From positions 95,566,664 to 95,630,663 of the forward strand of contig NC_134844.1 in assembly GCF_965363235.1 (NCBI RefSeq): a DNA stretch of 64,000 nt, read 5' to 3'. A model generated the notes under the pieces. It was given only the letters and a program-made list of their open reading frames with translations. It ran no database searches and had not been told where the DNA came from. This stretch comes from Mytilus galloprovincialis. Its lineage: Eukaryota; Mollusca; Bivalvia; Mytilida; Mytilidae. The position numbers and the translations under genes were made by a program. This document shows positions 22,501 to 36,600 of this stretch, piece after piece (within the stretch, counting starts at the first letter, position 1; each line of letters begins with the position of its first letter).

Positions 22501-23135
22501 CATATGAAGGAATGGCAGGCTATATATCCATCCTTCAAACCGTACAACAAATCCATATGAAGGAGTGGCAGGCTATATATCCATCCTTCAAACCGTACAA
22601 CAAATCCATATGAAGGAGTGGCAGGCTATATATCCATCCTTCAAACCGTACAACAAATCCATATGAAGGAGTGGCAGGCTATATATCCATCCTTCAAACC
22701 GTACAACAAATCCATATGAAGGAGTGGCAGGCTATATATCCATCCTTCAAAGCGTACAACAAATCCATATGAAGGAGTGGCAGGCTATATATCCATCCTT
22801 CAAAGCGCACAACAAATCCATATGAAGGAGTGGCAGGCTATATATCCATCCTTCAAAGGGTACAACAAATTCATATGAAGGAGTGGCAGGCTATATATCC
22901 ATCCTTCAAAGCGTACAACAAATCCATATGAAGGAGTGGCAGGCTATATATCCATCCTTCAAAGCGTACAACAAATCCATATGAAGGAGTGGCAGGCTAT
23001 ATATACATCCTTCAAACTGTACAACAAATCCATATGAAGGAGTGGCAGGCTATATATCCATCCTTCAAACCGTACAACAAATCCAGATGAAGGAGTGGCA
23101 GGCTATATATCCATCCTTCAAACCGTACAACAAAA
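22495..23135 (+). repeat. 53-bp minisatellite, about 12 copies
   Basis: Units AAATCCATATGAAGGAGTGG plus CAGGCTATATATCCATCCTT plus CAAACCGTACAAC repeat with about 1-3% variation. Each unit carries an internal partial inverted repeat (CATATGAAGG against CCTTCA). The array begins at the end of the preceding dispersed repeat. Confidence 0.97.
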
Positions 23136-23234
23136 AGGACATTATGTACAGATCTTAGAGTTGACTATTGCTGATGACTACTCACAGTCACTGACAGCTA
23201 GTTCAAACATCAAAGCCAATGCATGCAACAAGTT

Positions 23235-24790
23235 ATAACCAGATGCTCCGCAGGGTGCAGCTTTATACGACCGCAGAGGTTGAACCCTGAACGGTTGGGG
23301 CAAGTATGGACACAACATTCAAGCTGGATTCAGCTCTAAATTGTGGTTGTGATTAAATAGTTGACACAGCATAGGTTTCTGACATAGAATGAATGTGGTC
23401 TAATGAACTTAAAAATTTTTTTTTGCCTTTGAGCAATTCACTATGCTGTTGAATATTAATCCTCTCAAAAAAATGTTTGAAGAAATTTTCTTTTTATTTA
23501 TAAAATCTGAAATAAGAAAAATTGATCCCCCCTCCAATTTTTTTCACATCCCCCTTTCCCTTATTCCAAAACTGATCTCAATTCAAATATCTAATGGAGT
23601 TTGCAACAATAACTACTCATTTAAATACATCATAAAATATTAAAATGTAAAAAAAGTGCTTGTTATCACTGAATGGAAAAGATTGTTTTAATTTATCAGT
23701 TGGTAGTAAAAGTGAATATACATTGTATATTGTGTAAAACAATGATTTAAGTTGATTCAACTACTATTCTGGACAAAGAAACTCCAATTGAAAATTTCTT
23801 GCTATTGCGCAATATTGTGCAATTAGATATTTCTTGCTATTGTGCAATACGTATACTGTGCAATTGAAAATACTTTGTGCAATTGAAGATTTCTTGCTAT
23901 TGCACAATACTGTGCAATTGAAGATTTCTTGCTATTGCTGAATACTGTGCAATTGATAATTTCTTGCTATTGCACAATACTTAATATAATTATTTTGGAT
24001 CCTGATTTGGACCAACTTTAAAACCGGGCCCATAATCAAAAATCTAAATACCTGTTTAGATTCAGCATATCAAAGAAGCCCAAGAATTCAATTTTGTTAA
24101 CATCAAACTGTGTTTTAATTTTGGACCCTTTGGATCTTAATGTAGACCAATTTGAAAACCGGATCAAAAATTAAGAATCTACATACAGTTAGATTCGGCA
24201 TATCAAAGAACCCCAATTATTCAATTTTGGACCCTTTGGGCCCTTATTTCTAAACTGATGGGACCAAAACTCCCAAAATCAATCCCAACCTTCCTTTTAT
24301 GGCCATAAACCTTGTGTTTAAATTTCATAGATTTCTATTCACTAATACTAAAGTTATGGTGCGAAAACCAAGAAAAATGCTTATTTGGGCCCCTTTTTGG
24401 GCCCTAATTCCTAAACTATTGGGACCTCAACTCCCAAAATCAATCTCAACCTTCCTTTTGTGTTGATAAACCTTGTGTTTAAATTTCAATGATTTCTATT
24501 TACTTATACTAAAGTTATTGTGCGAAAACCAAGAATAATGCTTATTTGGGCCGTTTTTTGGCCCTAATTCCTAAACAGTTGGAACCAAAACTTCCAAAAT
24601 CAATCCCAACCTTCCTTTTGTGGTCATAAACCTTGTGTTTAAATTTCATACATTTCTATTTACTTAAACTAAAGTTATAGTGTGAAAACCAAAAGTATTC
24701 GGACGACGATGACAACAACGCTAATGCCAACGTGATACCAATATACGACCAAAAATTTTTCAATTTTTGCGGTCATATAAAAACAAGACA
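23235..24790 (+). mobile_element. Long copy of the ACCAGATGCTCC element, with GCGGTC subterminal inverted ends
   Basis: The left end carries TTTATACGACCGCAGAGG and the right end TTTTTGCGGTCATATAAAA, so a 14-base TTTATACGACCGCA / TGCGGTCATATAAA pair is inverted near the ends. Inside, about 165-bp units built on CAAAATCAATCCCAACCTTC and TTGTGTTTAAATTTCAT repeat three times (24230-24690), and a shorter 'ATTTCTTGCTATTGCACAAT' repeat lies at 23790-23985. A truncated copy is at 1238-1660. Probably a non-autonomous element; class uncertain. Confidence 0.6.
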
Positions 24791-25159
24791 AAGTGATACC
24801 CCAGACTCAGCTCAAAAGTAACTATATTATCATCAAGATAACAGAAAGTGTTATTGAATTTATAGGGGTATTAAATAAGTAAAGGCGGTGCCAAAAGAAC
24901 ATCTCCTAATTCATCAACTTCTTTTGTTCAGTTGCCTCCAGAGAAAACTGTTAAAAATACTTGTTGCAAAATAAACTATTAAGCAGATGCAAAGGTGAAA
25001 TTTACTATAATGTAAGTGTATAAATATCTTGGTTATCCCGTGTCTTTATAGCTTAGCTTACAGTAGGTATATGGCGTTTGTTCATTGTTGAAGGATGTAA
25101 TTTAACCTGAGGATGTTTTATACATCCTTGTCCTTTGGTGTGATAGTTATTCTCATTGG

Positions 25160-25585
25160 CAACCTTTTGTATCACATGATATTTTAGACAACACTCCTGT
25201 CACCTAGTGTCACATGACAGTTTGGGCAACACTCCTGTCACCTTGTGTCACATGACAGTTTGGGCAACACTCCTGTCCCCTTGTGTCACATGACAGTTTG
25301 AGCAATACTCCTGTCGCTTGTGTCACATGAAGGTTTAGGCAACACTCCGGTCACCTTGTGTCACATGACAATTTGAGGAACACCCCTGTCGTCTAGTGTC
25401 ACATGACAGTTTGGGCAACACTCCTGTCGCCTAATGTCACATGACAGTTTTGGCAACACTCCTGTCACCTTGTGTCACATGACAGTTTGAGCAACACTTC
25501 TGTCGCCTTGTGTCACATGACAGTTTGGGCAACACTTCTGTCACCTTGTATCACATGACAGTTCAGGCAACACTACTGTCAACTT
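25160..25585 (+). repeat. 38-bp minisatellite, about 11 copies
   Basis: Units CTTGTGTCACATGACAGTTT plus GGGCAACACTCCTGTCAC. Each unit contains the palindrome-like CACATGACAG / CTGTCAC. Intergenic. Confidence 0.93.
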
Positions 25586-25589
25586 GTCT

Positions 25590-27420
25590 TGCATTTTTCT
25601 ATCAAATTCTCCTTGGAATCAGCTTTACAGAAATCAACCAAACTTACATAGATTCTTCTACAGGACAATATTTTATAATGAAGTTATGTATCTGATATTT
25701 TATAATTTTTGAGGTTTCCCCACACAACAAAATGGACTCTTCCATTTCTGTAATGTTATCTGTAGATGGCATGCAACACTTTTACCTTTAAAGACATAGC
25801 ATCTGGTTGAACATTAAGAATCGTGTAAAAGTTAGTTTCTACAAATAGGCAGATTTTTAAAAATGCTGGATATTTTCTTCAACTTTTTATTTTTCATTCA
25901 GATCAACCATATTCTCTCACAACTCTTTCAAAATACACTTTAAAAGCTGTTCCATTAAATCAAAAAGGGAAATCAGGAAGGATTCTTTAGGAAGAAAAAT
26001 TCTCAAAGAAAGGCAGGCAACTACCAATTTACTAAAAAAAAAATAAACCCAAGAAGTTCTCTTCAAGAGAAGAAATTCTAAAAAATTGGCAGGCAACCAC
26101 CATTTTGCTGTAAACTTTTTTATTATTCCTGTCAACAAAAAATGAATATTCAGACAAGTGTCAATAGGTGTGTATGTCTTTTTTCAACATTTGAGTAGTT
26201 TATTTCATATCTATTTCCCAACCTTGTTCCATCAACAGATTTAATTGACTTATTGATGGCGGGTTGCTAATTGTTCAGTGGCAAATATTTCAAGCATGTA
26301 TAAGACATCAATAGATGTAAAATCAGGATTTGTCTTCTGTTCAAAAGAAAAGCTTTGATACAAATCACCTACCCTAAAAATGTTATATACAAGAACCTGA
26401 CAAATGCTTTAATGGAACAGCCATCAACATAAACACTAGTATATCATAAACATGTGTACATTTTTTTTATGTAACAAGTTAATAAAAACAACATTAAATG
26501 TACTGTAAATTCAGAAATTATTGCCAGTTTTTTTAATGCCTGTTATGTGAATGGAAGAGTATAGCAATAATAAAAACTAACATTTAGATATCTGACTCAT
26601 ATATGGGTGTGCAAATTTTCCTTACATCTTACAGTGTAGTAAATTATCTTGCAATTTTGTGCATTTTTTAAAAATTGAAATAATGAATGTAGATAATATT
26701 TCTGAATGTACAGTAATATATGTGTACCATCACACTATCAAAAGTCACAACAAAAAATTTATTCAGTTTGTGAACAGAAGGCTTAGTTACGAAATAAATA
26801 AACACATCCCCTTATTTTTCTTAAGATGTGACTAAATTAATATAATCATTGCGAATAACTATCTCACATAAAAAAAAACAATTTCTATTATTAGGTTAAA
26901 GATTTTACCATTATCACATAAAAAAACCTAAAAATCACGTCAACTACAACTGTATAGTAAAAAAAAGTTGTGAATTAATAAGTTACATATGCAAAGGGAT
27001 ATAACTCTAGGTAAATCTTGAAACTAGAAATTGAGAATATTGTATAATCCCTTGTGATGTGACAACACATTAACTGACAGTTTAACAACAAAACTTTTAC
27101 ATTTTATTCCAAGTTTGACAATTTTCTGAATAAATAGTAAATCAGAGAAACACATTTCAATTATCTCCCTTTTTTGTCATCTATGCCAAATTTCAATTTT
27201 AACCTTAAATTTGTATTTCCTGTCAATGACTTTGGAAGAAATAATTATAATTTCATAATTGACATGTGCACCATTGTTTTGAGTAGGAGGGCTGTTCCAT
27301 TAAAACATTCATGGGACTACATGTTCTATGAAAGCTCAACTTTTGGTGGTAGTCAAGTACAGTGAAAATGAAGGTGATATTCTAAATTACATCTTTAGAC
27401 GGTGTTCCAAAAAGGGCCTT
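25590..27420. other. Intergenic AT-rich DNA, no gene seen
   Basis: No exon or RNA gene recognised. A short phrase (AATTCTMAAAGAAAGGCAGGCA-like) is doubled at 25990-26105, and a single TACTGTAAATTCAGAAATTA MITE end lies near 26503. TTTATT at 27422-27427 is a possible minus-strand AATAAA for SSBP1. Confidence 0.4.
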
Positions 27421-27657
27421 CTTTATTTAAAGTACCATGTATGTTAATATGGAAGAGCTGTAAATTTATGTTTTGAATATTACTAAAAATTGGTCACATG
27501 ATATAAAGAAGAGATTGGACCAGGATCCCAGGCAAGTTTGGTCAAGAGAAAACTAAATGATAACACTCAATCACATGACAATGTAAAATGATAAGATACA
27601 AAATGATGGAAATAAAAATACATTAACAAACAATAACAAAAATACAAATTATAATGT

Positions 27658-30600
27658 CTATGAACTTTGATCTTGATTTTCATACTCCTCTTCCTCTCCC
27701 TGATGAGATTGTTCTTCATTTCTCCATTTCTGTGTCAGATTTATAACATTTCCTAAAGAATAAAAAAGACCATGCATGTGACAAAACACTCAGATCAAAC
27801 TCATATTCCAGTTAGCATCTTGGTAAACAAGGGACATTGAAATAAAATCTTGTTTCTAAAACTTATAACATCACATTCATAACATAATCTATAGGAAAAC
27901 CAATTCAGATAGCATCATATTCCAAAACTATAGCATCACAATACCATTATGCTAAAAGCTCCTGGGGAGAACATGGTTGCTGATCATGTACATTTATACA
28001 ATCGATTAACGATCCATCAATACAGGCAAAATACCCTACTTTGAAAATTGTCTTCATCTTTTTTTTATATTTAATCAAAGGTTAGATAAGAGTATAGAAC
28101 TCTGGACAGCCCATGGAAAGCCTGCGGTAGTGACAGAATCCACCAAAACTGTAGTGTATTATAGAGCTCTGGACAGCCCATGGAAAGCCTGCGGTAGTGA
28201 CAGAATCCACCAAAACTGTAGTGTATGATGTTTCAAATGGTATTACAGATTCATATTTTTTGGGAAAAAAACAACAGAAACCTTACATAACAAGAATGTG
28301 TCCATAGTACACGGATGCCCCACTCCCACTATCATTTTCTATGTTCAGTGGACCGTGAAATTGGGGTCAAAACTTTAATTTGGAATTAAAATTAGAAAGA
28401 TCATATCATAGGGAACATGTGTACTAAGTTTCAAGTTGATGTAACTTTAACTTCATCAAAAACTACCTTGACCAAAAACTTTAACCTGAACTTTGCACTA
28501 TCATTTTCTATGTTCAGTGGAACATGAAATTGGGGTCAAAACTATAATTTGACATTAAAATCAGAAAGATCATATCATGGGGAACATGTGTATTAAGTTT
28601 CAAGTTGATTGGACTTCAGCTTCATCAAAAACTACCTTGACCAAAAACTTTAACCGGACAGACGAACGGAGGCACAGACGGACGGACGGACGAAGGGAGG
28701 CACAGACCAGAAAACATAATGCCACTCTACTATCGTAGGTGGGGCATAAAAATACATACAAGAGTGGATACATAGATGTGTTTTGTCAGCATTTAATCCA
28801 CATATAATCCACATTATTGAGTTACAAAGTTTAAATAGTAACCAAACATCAATTTAAGTCCCTAGGAACAGATAAAGGCTCTATTTCATGTGATGTGTAC
28901 TTATCTGTTGTAATCGTCTTGTAAGTTGTATTCATGTAGTGGATTTAAGGGGAGCATGCAGGGAAGGATTAGTTAGTTAGAAAGTCAGGTATAGCATTTA
29001 TTAGATTATCAAACTTTACTCCAGTTACAATTTTATAATCGATCAAGCATTTTAAATCTAAAATTAGTGCAAATTTGCGATTAAGAAACCCAATTTTAAT
29101 GGAATAACCAGAATTATTTCTGTAAAAAAATAATTCTAATCTAAACTTTTGCTCTTACAAAAGTGAGATTTAACAATTTCTAGACATGGCCACATTCAGG
29201 TGATGTATACATACTTGCTATTACTCTACTAATTATTTTTCTTTCATTAGTCGTGGGATCTTCATATTTTTTATTTGACAGCTGTCCTTGTACCAAAAGC
29301 CGATCTCTAAAATATAAAAAAAATCTCAATAACAAAACTCAAACTGTCCTTGTATCAAAAGCAGATCTCTAAAATATAAAAAAAAAACACATCTCATTAA
29401 CAGGACTCAAACACGAAAAAAATACTTCTGTAATATTTTAACACAACTTGCATTGTAATACCTGTTAAGTTTCAAAATTTTCCTAAATGGCTATGCAAAC
29501 CAAACTGGAAATGTGTAACATTGAAGACAGTACTTTGATGGTTTACTTTTATAAATTGTGACTTTGATAGAGAATTGTCTCATTGGCACTCATACCACAT
29601 CTTCTTAAAGATCTTCTTTGTTGTTGATAAGGTCTGTTTAAGGGTCGATTAATTGGGGTAAGAAGGCACTTATATTAAATTTGATTATTTTAAAAAGGAA
29701 AGTATGAACATTTACAGAAAATAATCAAAGGGAGAGAGCAGTGTTAGAATAAAAAGTGCCTTCTGACTACCTAATACATTTAATGCTCAATATCTGTGAT
29801 AGTCTTATTCATTTGGCTGGTTGTTAAATTGTTAATTAATTGAACAGCTAGCATGGCTGTGGTGAATAGTGCTGACTCTTAGTAATGTTGTAAAAACATT
29901 CTACTTGTTTGGTGGTTTATATATCAGTCAGAGCTCAGACATAAATAAGTCTGAATCTGCTTTGACTCATAGAGGTCTAAATTTGTAAGTTTTAGGATTT
30001 GTCTCCCTTTAATGCAAGACAAAATATGACTTTAATAAGTCATATATTGTTAAGCAAGAAATAATTGAACAGAATAAAAAAATTGCAAATATCGACTCCT
30101 ACAAGTCGATAAGTTATCAAAATTGGTTAACTTCAAGACCCACGCATATTTATAAATAGGTCATGCATCATGTGCATCTAAATCAAATAATGACAACATT
30201 GAAAGACAATGCTTTGTCTTCTAAAGAAAAATATGAATGAGTCTAAAAAATCGGAGATAATGTTAATTAACCTTACAATGCATCCACCTGGAGCCACACT
30301 TAATGAGGTAAAACATCTGTGTTTAGTAAGGATTTTTAATTAGATAATTAAATATAGATAGCTCAAGTCCTTGTGAACTCTCAGACAGGTTTTTGCTGTC
30401 ATAGGTGGTGTACTTTGGCAACCAAGTAAAATTAAGTTTTTTCATTAACATAAATAGACTTAACAAGTCTGTCGTTTTCTGATTTAGATAAGTCTAAAAT
30501 TGAAAACACATTTTTATGATAAATACATGTTTTGAATTCTTTTAATCAAAAACAAAAATCGACTTGTTTATGTGTGAGCTCTAATGCATATACAGTGTTT

Positions 30601-33600
30601 GTACATGTACATGATAAAATTGAGAATGGAAATAGGGAATGTGTCAAAGAGACAACAACCCGACCATAGATGTATGAATCAGGCCCGTAGCCAGGAATTT
30701 CCAAAAGGGTTTTTTTTTGGCCTCAAAAACTCGACTTTAACAGTCACAATTCGAACAGAACGTTGACTTTAACAGTCACAATTCAAACAGAACGTTGACT
30801 TTAACAGTCACAATTCGAACAGAACGTTGACTTTAACAGTCACAATTCAACAGAACGTTGACTTTAACAGTCACAATTCGAACAGAACGTTGACTTTAAC
30901 AGTCACAATTCGAACAGAACGTTGACTTTAACAGTCACAATTCGAACAGAACGTTGACTTTAACAGTCACAATTCGAACAGAACGTTGACTTTAACAGTC
31001 ACAATTCGAACAGAACGTTGACTTTAACAGTCACAATTCAAACAGAACGTTGACTTTAACAGTCACAATTCAACAGAACGTTGACTTTAACAGTCACAAT
31101 TCAACAGAACGTTGACTTTAACAGTCACAATTCGAACAGAACGTTGACTTTAACAGTCACAATTCGAACAGAACGTTGACTTTAACAGTCACAATTCGAA
31201 CAGAACGTTGACTTTAACAGTCACAATTCGAACAGAACATTGACTTTAACAGTCACAATTCGAACAGAACGTTGACAGTCATTATTTATTTCAAGGGACG
31301 AACCCCCCTGGCTACGGGTATGTGAATTAATAGGATTTTGATTTTGATTACAACAAACATTTGACCCCAGGATCACTGAAGAGACATAATTTGTAAAAAC
31401 GTGTAATTAGTGTGGTAAAATCAGTTGTTTTTCCATTGTTTACTGTGGATTCATTTATTTTTGTGGGTACCAATTTTCGTGGATTTAGGAAAACTTACAT
31501 GTTCGTGGATACTTAAATTCGTGGTTTTGCTTAAGTCTGCATACAAGCCTATAGAAAATTTGTAATTCGCTGAACATTTATTTTCGTGGTTCTTCTATGG
31601 CCTACGAAATCAACGAAAATTGGTATCCCACAAATAATAATGAAGCCACAGTATGAGGATGGTTTTGTTTTGTGGTTCCTCCAAAGTTTTCATTTTAGCC
31701 TATGGATAATTAGTACTTCATTGCACATTGAGCATTTAAATTCTTTGTTTGCTAATACATGATGTTCCCAATAAGTCCAAGAAAATTGATATCCCAAGAA
31801 TATGGATGACTTCACAATCACAGTATCTCATTTTCCTGGTGATATTAACAAGGTCTAAGGTCGTAAGAGGGCTGTTCCATAAAATACTATGTCCCCCACT
31901 AAAGATGGCACTTTTTTTTTTAAACCTCCCACCACCATTTTGACCACTCACAGAATAACAAGATTGTGTCCATAGTACACAGATGCCCCATCCACATTAT
32001 CATTTTCTATGTTCAGTGGACCGTGAAAATGGGGTAAAATCTCTAATTTGGCATTAAAATTAAAAAGATCATATCATATGGAACATGTGTACTAAGTTTC
32101 AAGTCGATCGGACTTCAACTTCATCAAAAACTACCAGGGTTGGCAAAGTATTACCCACCCGGGTTTTCCCGGGCTGGGCAATACTCCCAGAAATGAGTAA
32201 TAGTGGGCATTACTGGGCAATATGATTTTTTAAGCTTATTTTAACACAAAATAGGAAAGACTTGTTATAGTTTCATAGTATAACAGCTAAATATATACTT
32301 TTTATACAGATAACCATTGACAGTCATTTCTAGAAAATTCAATTTCATTCTCTTTTCTATTAATTTTATATGTAGGCAGAATACATTGTACAAAACAAAA
32401 TTTGCAAATTTAAAGATACCTTTTAATTACCAAGTATTGTTTCAATAATCCAAACTTTGAAAAATGCATTTTATTGCAGTGTTTAAGTGAATTGTTAATT
32501 TTAATTGTTATACATTCATATTGCTACCCTACAGGGTCATGCCATTAACACTTATAAAATTGAAAGGACTGATTATTGTTACATAAACAAATCTGTGTTC
32601 TAATCTGAATAATTACTTATTAATTAGTGACAGTACATATACATTATTTAAATGTGATGTTTCTTTAATATATGTAATTGTTAATTCTTAATAGGAGCTA
32701 TATTCATTTGAAAAACAAAATATTTATTTGCTTTCTTTTTACAGTTTGCCAATCTAGACAAATGCTAAACAAACAAAATAGGGTATAAATATCTTATTAA
32801 ATGTATTGCATTTGTGTTTATCACTGAATCCTCTTTAAAATTCAGACAAATATTTTATATTACCCAGTATTGCCCAGTATTACCCACTAAAACCCAGTAA
32901 AACCCGGGTTTTCCCAGTATTTCCCACTGGGCTGGGCAATACTCATAAAACCCGGGTTTTTGCCAACCCTGAAAACTACCTTGGCCAAAAACTTTAAACT
33001 GAACTTTGACTTTAACCTGAAACAGGACAGATGGACAGATGGATGGAGGGACAAATGGATGCACAGACCAGAAAACATAATGCCTATAAATGGGGCATAA
33101 AAATAAATTAGAACAACACTCCCTTTGTAATTTAGTATTTCAATTACAACCACCCACATAAAATTAAGGTGGTACCTAACACTACAGGGAGATAACTCTG
33201 TAATATCAGCTAAACGTTTTAACAAAGTTGCGTTGTGAAGGCAATATAAAGCTTCTCAATGATCAAAATTAGTGTTTGTCAAACTGCTATATAACCAGTG
33301 TAATTTTTCTGATAAAACGCTTGGTACAAATTATTTTATTTTTTTATATTTTTGTAAAAAGGGTCAAAGTAAATACTTTGTCAAAATTTAATGAAAATTA
33401 AACGAGCCAAATTAATTTTAGTGAAAGTGTTGGGTACCACCTTAAAACAAAAATGTGTTCCCTAAGGCATTTTTATTAAGGGGGGGACATAGTATTTTCT
33501 GGAAGAGTAAATAAATACATGATGGATCCTATTCACCATTGTTCACAGTACTCATCACATTAATTTCAGCCTAACTATTTTTTACCAAAATATGCCCGAT

Positions 33601-36600
33601 TCATCAGGATTTGTGCTCAAGTGGTTTAAATTCATTAATTTTTATGCATCTACCACTTCAGCTAGCTGCACCATTTGTTGTTTGTGTTGGTCTTCAGTTA
33701 TATTCTTTCCAAGTAGGTTTTGGTGTACAATATTTTCAGTAATATTGAGAGTCATTGATTGTTTTTCTGTGTTTTAAAGCCACTTTTAAACACCACTTCT
33801 GGGCTATTTAGGTGGTGGCCAGTTTTTATTTGTGGAGGAAGGCAGAGTGCCCAGAGAAAACCCCTGAATTTTGATAGGAAAATGTTGATCCTAATCAATT
33901 AAAAATCAAGTGGCTAGTAATTACAGTAGTAACTACTTAGACTACCCTGCCGCTGAGGCTCCTGCCTGTTATATGTATAATAAAATATTATCAGTACTCT
34001 TACCCTTTTTTTATTTTACTGGCTACAAAGTCCCGTGTGTATGGGTTGAACACAACAATATTGTGCCAGTCTGTATCTTGTGTAATTTCTCCTGGAAGGG
34101 AATATAAATTCTGAGTTAATAGTATTAACTATTATCGCTTTTTAAACAAAATTTCCTTTGATCTTACTTTCCTTTCTCAGCACAGTAGAGTGATATCAAA
34201 ATTCAGCGTTAAAAACTAAGGGGGCATGTGCTGTTGTCAATGAAAACAAAAAAAATTATGAAAAATTTACTTTTGAGGACATTAATTCCTGTAGTGGTCA
34301 ATTGACAATTTTATTCTTGCTGACTTATTTTGTTCTTGTTCATTAAGCATGTTAAAACAATTTATAAAAAAAGTGTGTGTGGGGGAAATGTCTATAAAAT
34401 TTATCTGTAATTATCTTCAAAATGTCTATATTTAAACAGTCCTACAGATCTTATAATCATCAACACATAGGACGCAGAAAATAGATCTGTCACTCCAATT
34501 ATAATTCTGTGAAAACTGATTGATATTTACCATATATGCTTTGTAATTTGATAACAGATGAAAATTAATTTTAAATCACTTAGTGTAATCAAACTTTATA
34601 TACATAATTAACCATTTCTGTTCAATTGGAAATAACTCAATCACATAATAAGTACCACTATTGCCTACTGAAAAGGGCTACCTTTGTACAACTCAACAAT
34701 GAGAAAGCTAAAATCGGGAAAATTGAACTTGACCTTCATTTAGTCACAGGAAACAACATATCTAAATTTGAAAAAAAAATTCTACAAGTGTTTTCATATT
34801 AATGAACGGACACTTTTTGGCGGACGAAAACCCACCATCCCAAAATTAATAACAGATGTTTCCAACAAAAATTTCCTAAAAAACATGAAAAATATTCTGA
34901 TTCCAACTTTGAGCGAAAAAAATATTCTGGTCAAGCAGATGATAGAAAATTTATTCTAAATGCAGATTTTCCCCATACCTTATAGTGTTAAATGTAATAA
35001 AAATTAATTTGAATGAAAGCGTTGGAAAACTGCACAAAGAAATTTATGACGCAGAAAAAAACACCATACCCCCCCCCCCCCCCTGAAGTTAAATGGTTAT
35101 ACCCTTAAAATTCAATTATGAATAACTCTGAAAAAATACAAACATACTAAGTTTTCCTAGTTTTATCAAAAGTAAACAAAAAGAAAAATCAAACTCAGAT
35201 TTTAATCAATAGTCGTAATTTGTTACCAGTGTCTCTTTTTTTAATTCTGTAATTTGTAGCAAGAGAAAATACAGCAACTTGGTTCATATCCTCTCTGCCT
35301 CTCAATTCAGCATCCCGACCTACTCGTCCCATCAAAGTTACTTCATTTATACCTGAAAAAACATGTAAAACAATGTATTAACTCTGGGACCATAAGGATG
35401 TTAACTTTATTACTCGTCCCATCAGAGTTACTTCATTTATCATGTTTATACCTTAAAAAACATACGTCTCATACATGTATATATATTGTCTATTAAGTTA
35501 TTTCTATGTAACTGTTGACATCTCATACATGTATATTGTCTATTAAGTTATTCCTACATACATGTATATTGTCTATTAAGTTTTTCCCTTTTAATTTTAT
35601 ATCCATATTTATCACTATTTTACGGAATTTCCTTTGATCATATGTTGATCTGACTGACCGATAATTTCCTTTCTCAGCAGAGTCAAGCGATATGAAAAAT
35701 TATGGCTAGAAACTAAGGACACATGTACCATAACAATGAAATTAACAATGTTGTCATAGGTACATTTGTAAAATAGCAATAAACAGATTATCATTGGTCA
35801 TCTGGACGGCTCAAGTGACAAAATCAATCTCGTTGAGATAACCAATGATAATCTATAAATATCTCATCCATATATATTGCTTGTCTTAGTTTTTCCAATG
35901 TACATTGTACAGTCTAGAGCAATCAGTTCCTGTCTGGCAGCACATTACAATAGAGTCATGAGAGTAAGACAGCATTGATTATATAACAACGACCAATCTG
36001 ATCAAACTAATTCCTATGAACTTCATTGTAAACAAAAACTCACATCTTTCCATTGATCTAGGACTCTCATCAGACATTGTTCTTGCCAACTGGGCACATG
36101 GCCGTGTAATCTGAAAAATGATTATTAAAATATCTTATAAATGGCCACTACATTTGACAAATTGTAAATACAGTTCAGATTATCAAAAAATAGGCTTGGA
36201 CTACAGTGGATCCTAAATTTAATGTAAGGATGGGGGACACTCTGAAGAATTAGGAGTATGAGTTCCATATTTAAGATCATTTAAATAAAAATTGGCTGTA
36301 ATGATGGTAATTATACATATAATATAATTACATTTTTTTTGCTGTCTTTTTTGGGACTCAATCTGCACTTCAACTAGCAAGGACAATTCTTTTTATAGAT
36401 CTTTCAACAGAAGGTAACACATGTAATACAAAGTATCTATTAGACTGCATGGCAATTGTCAAATTCAGACATCTCTTATATCATTCAGACAGGGGAATTA
36501 CTTATTTGACATGCATGACATGTTTAAGTAGAAAATTTGAAATTTTATCACAATTTGTGATTTTGTAGTTTTACCAAATTTTAAACATATACATGATATA

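Noticed and set aside
22495-23135. CRISPR-like regular array
   Set aside because: There are no unique spacers; the whole 53-bp unit repeats, so it is a minisatellite in animal DNA.
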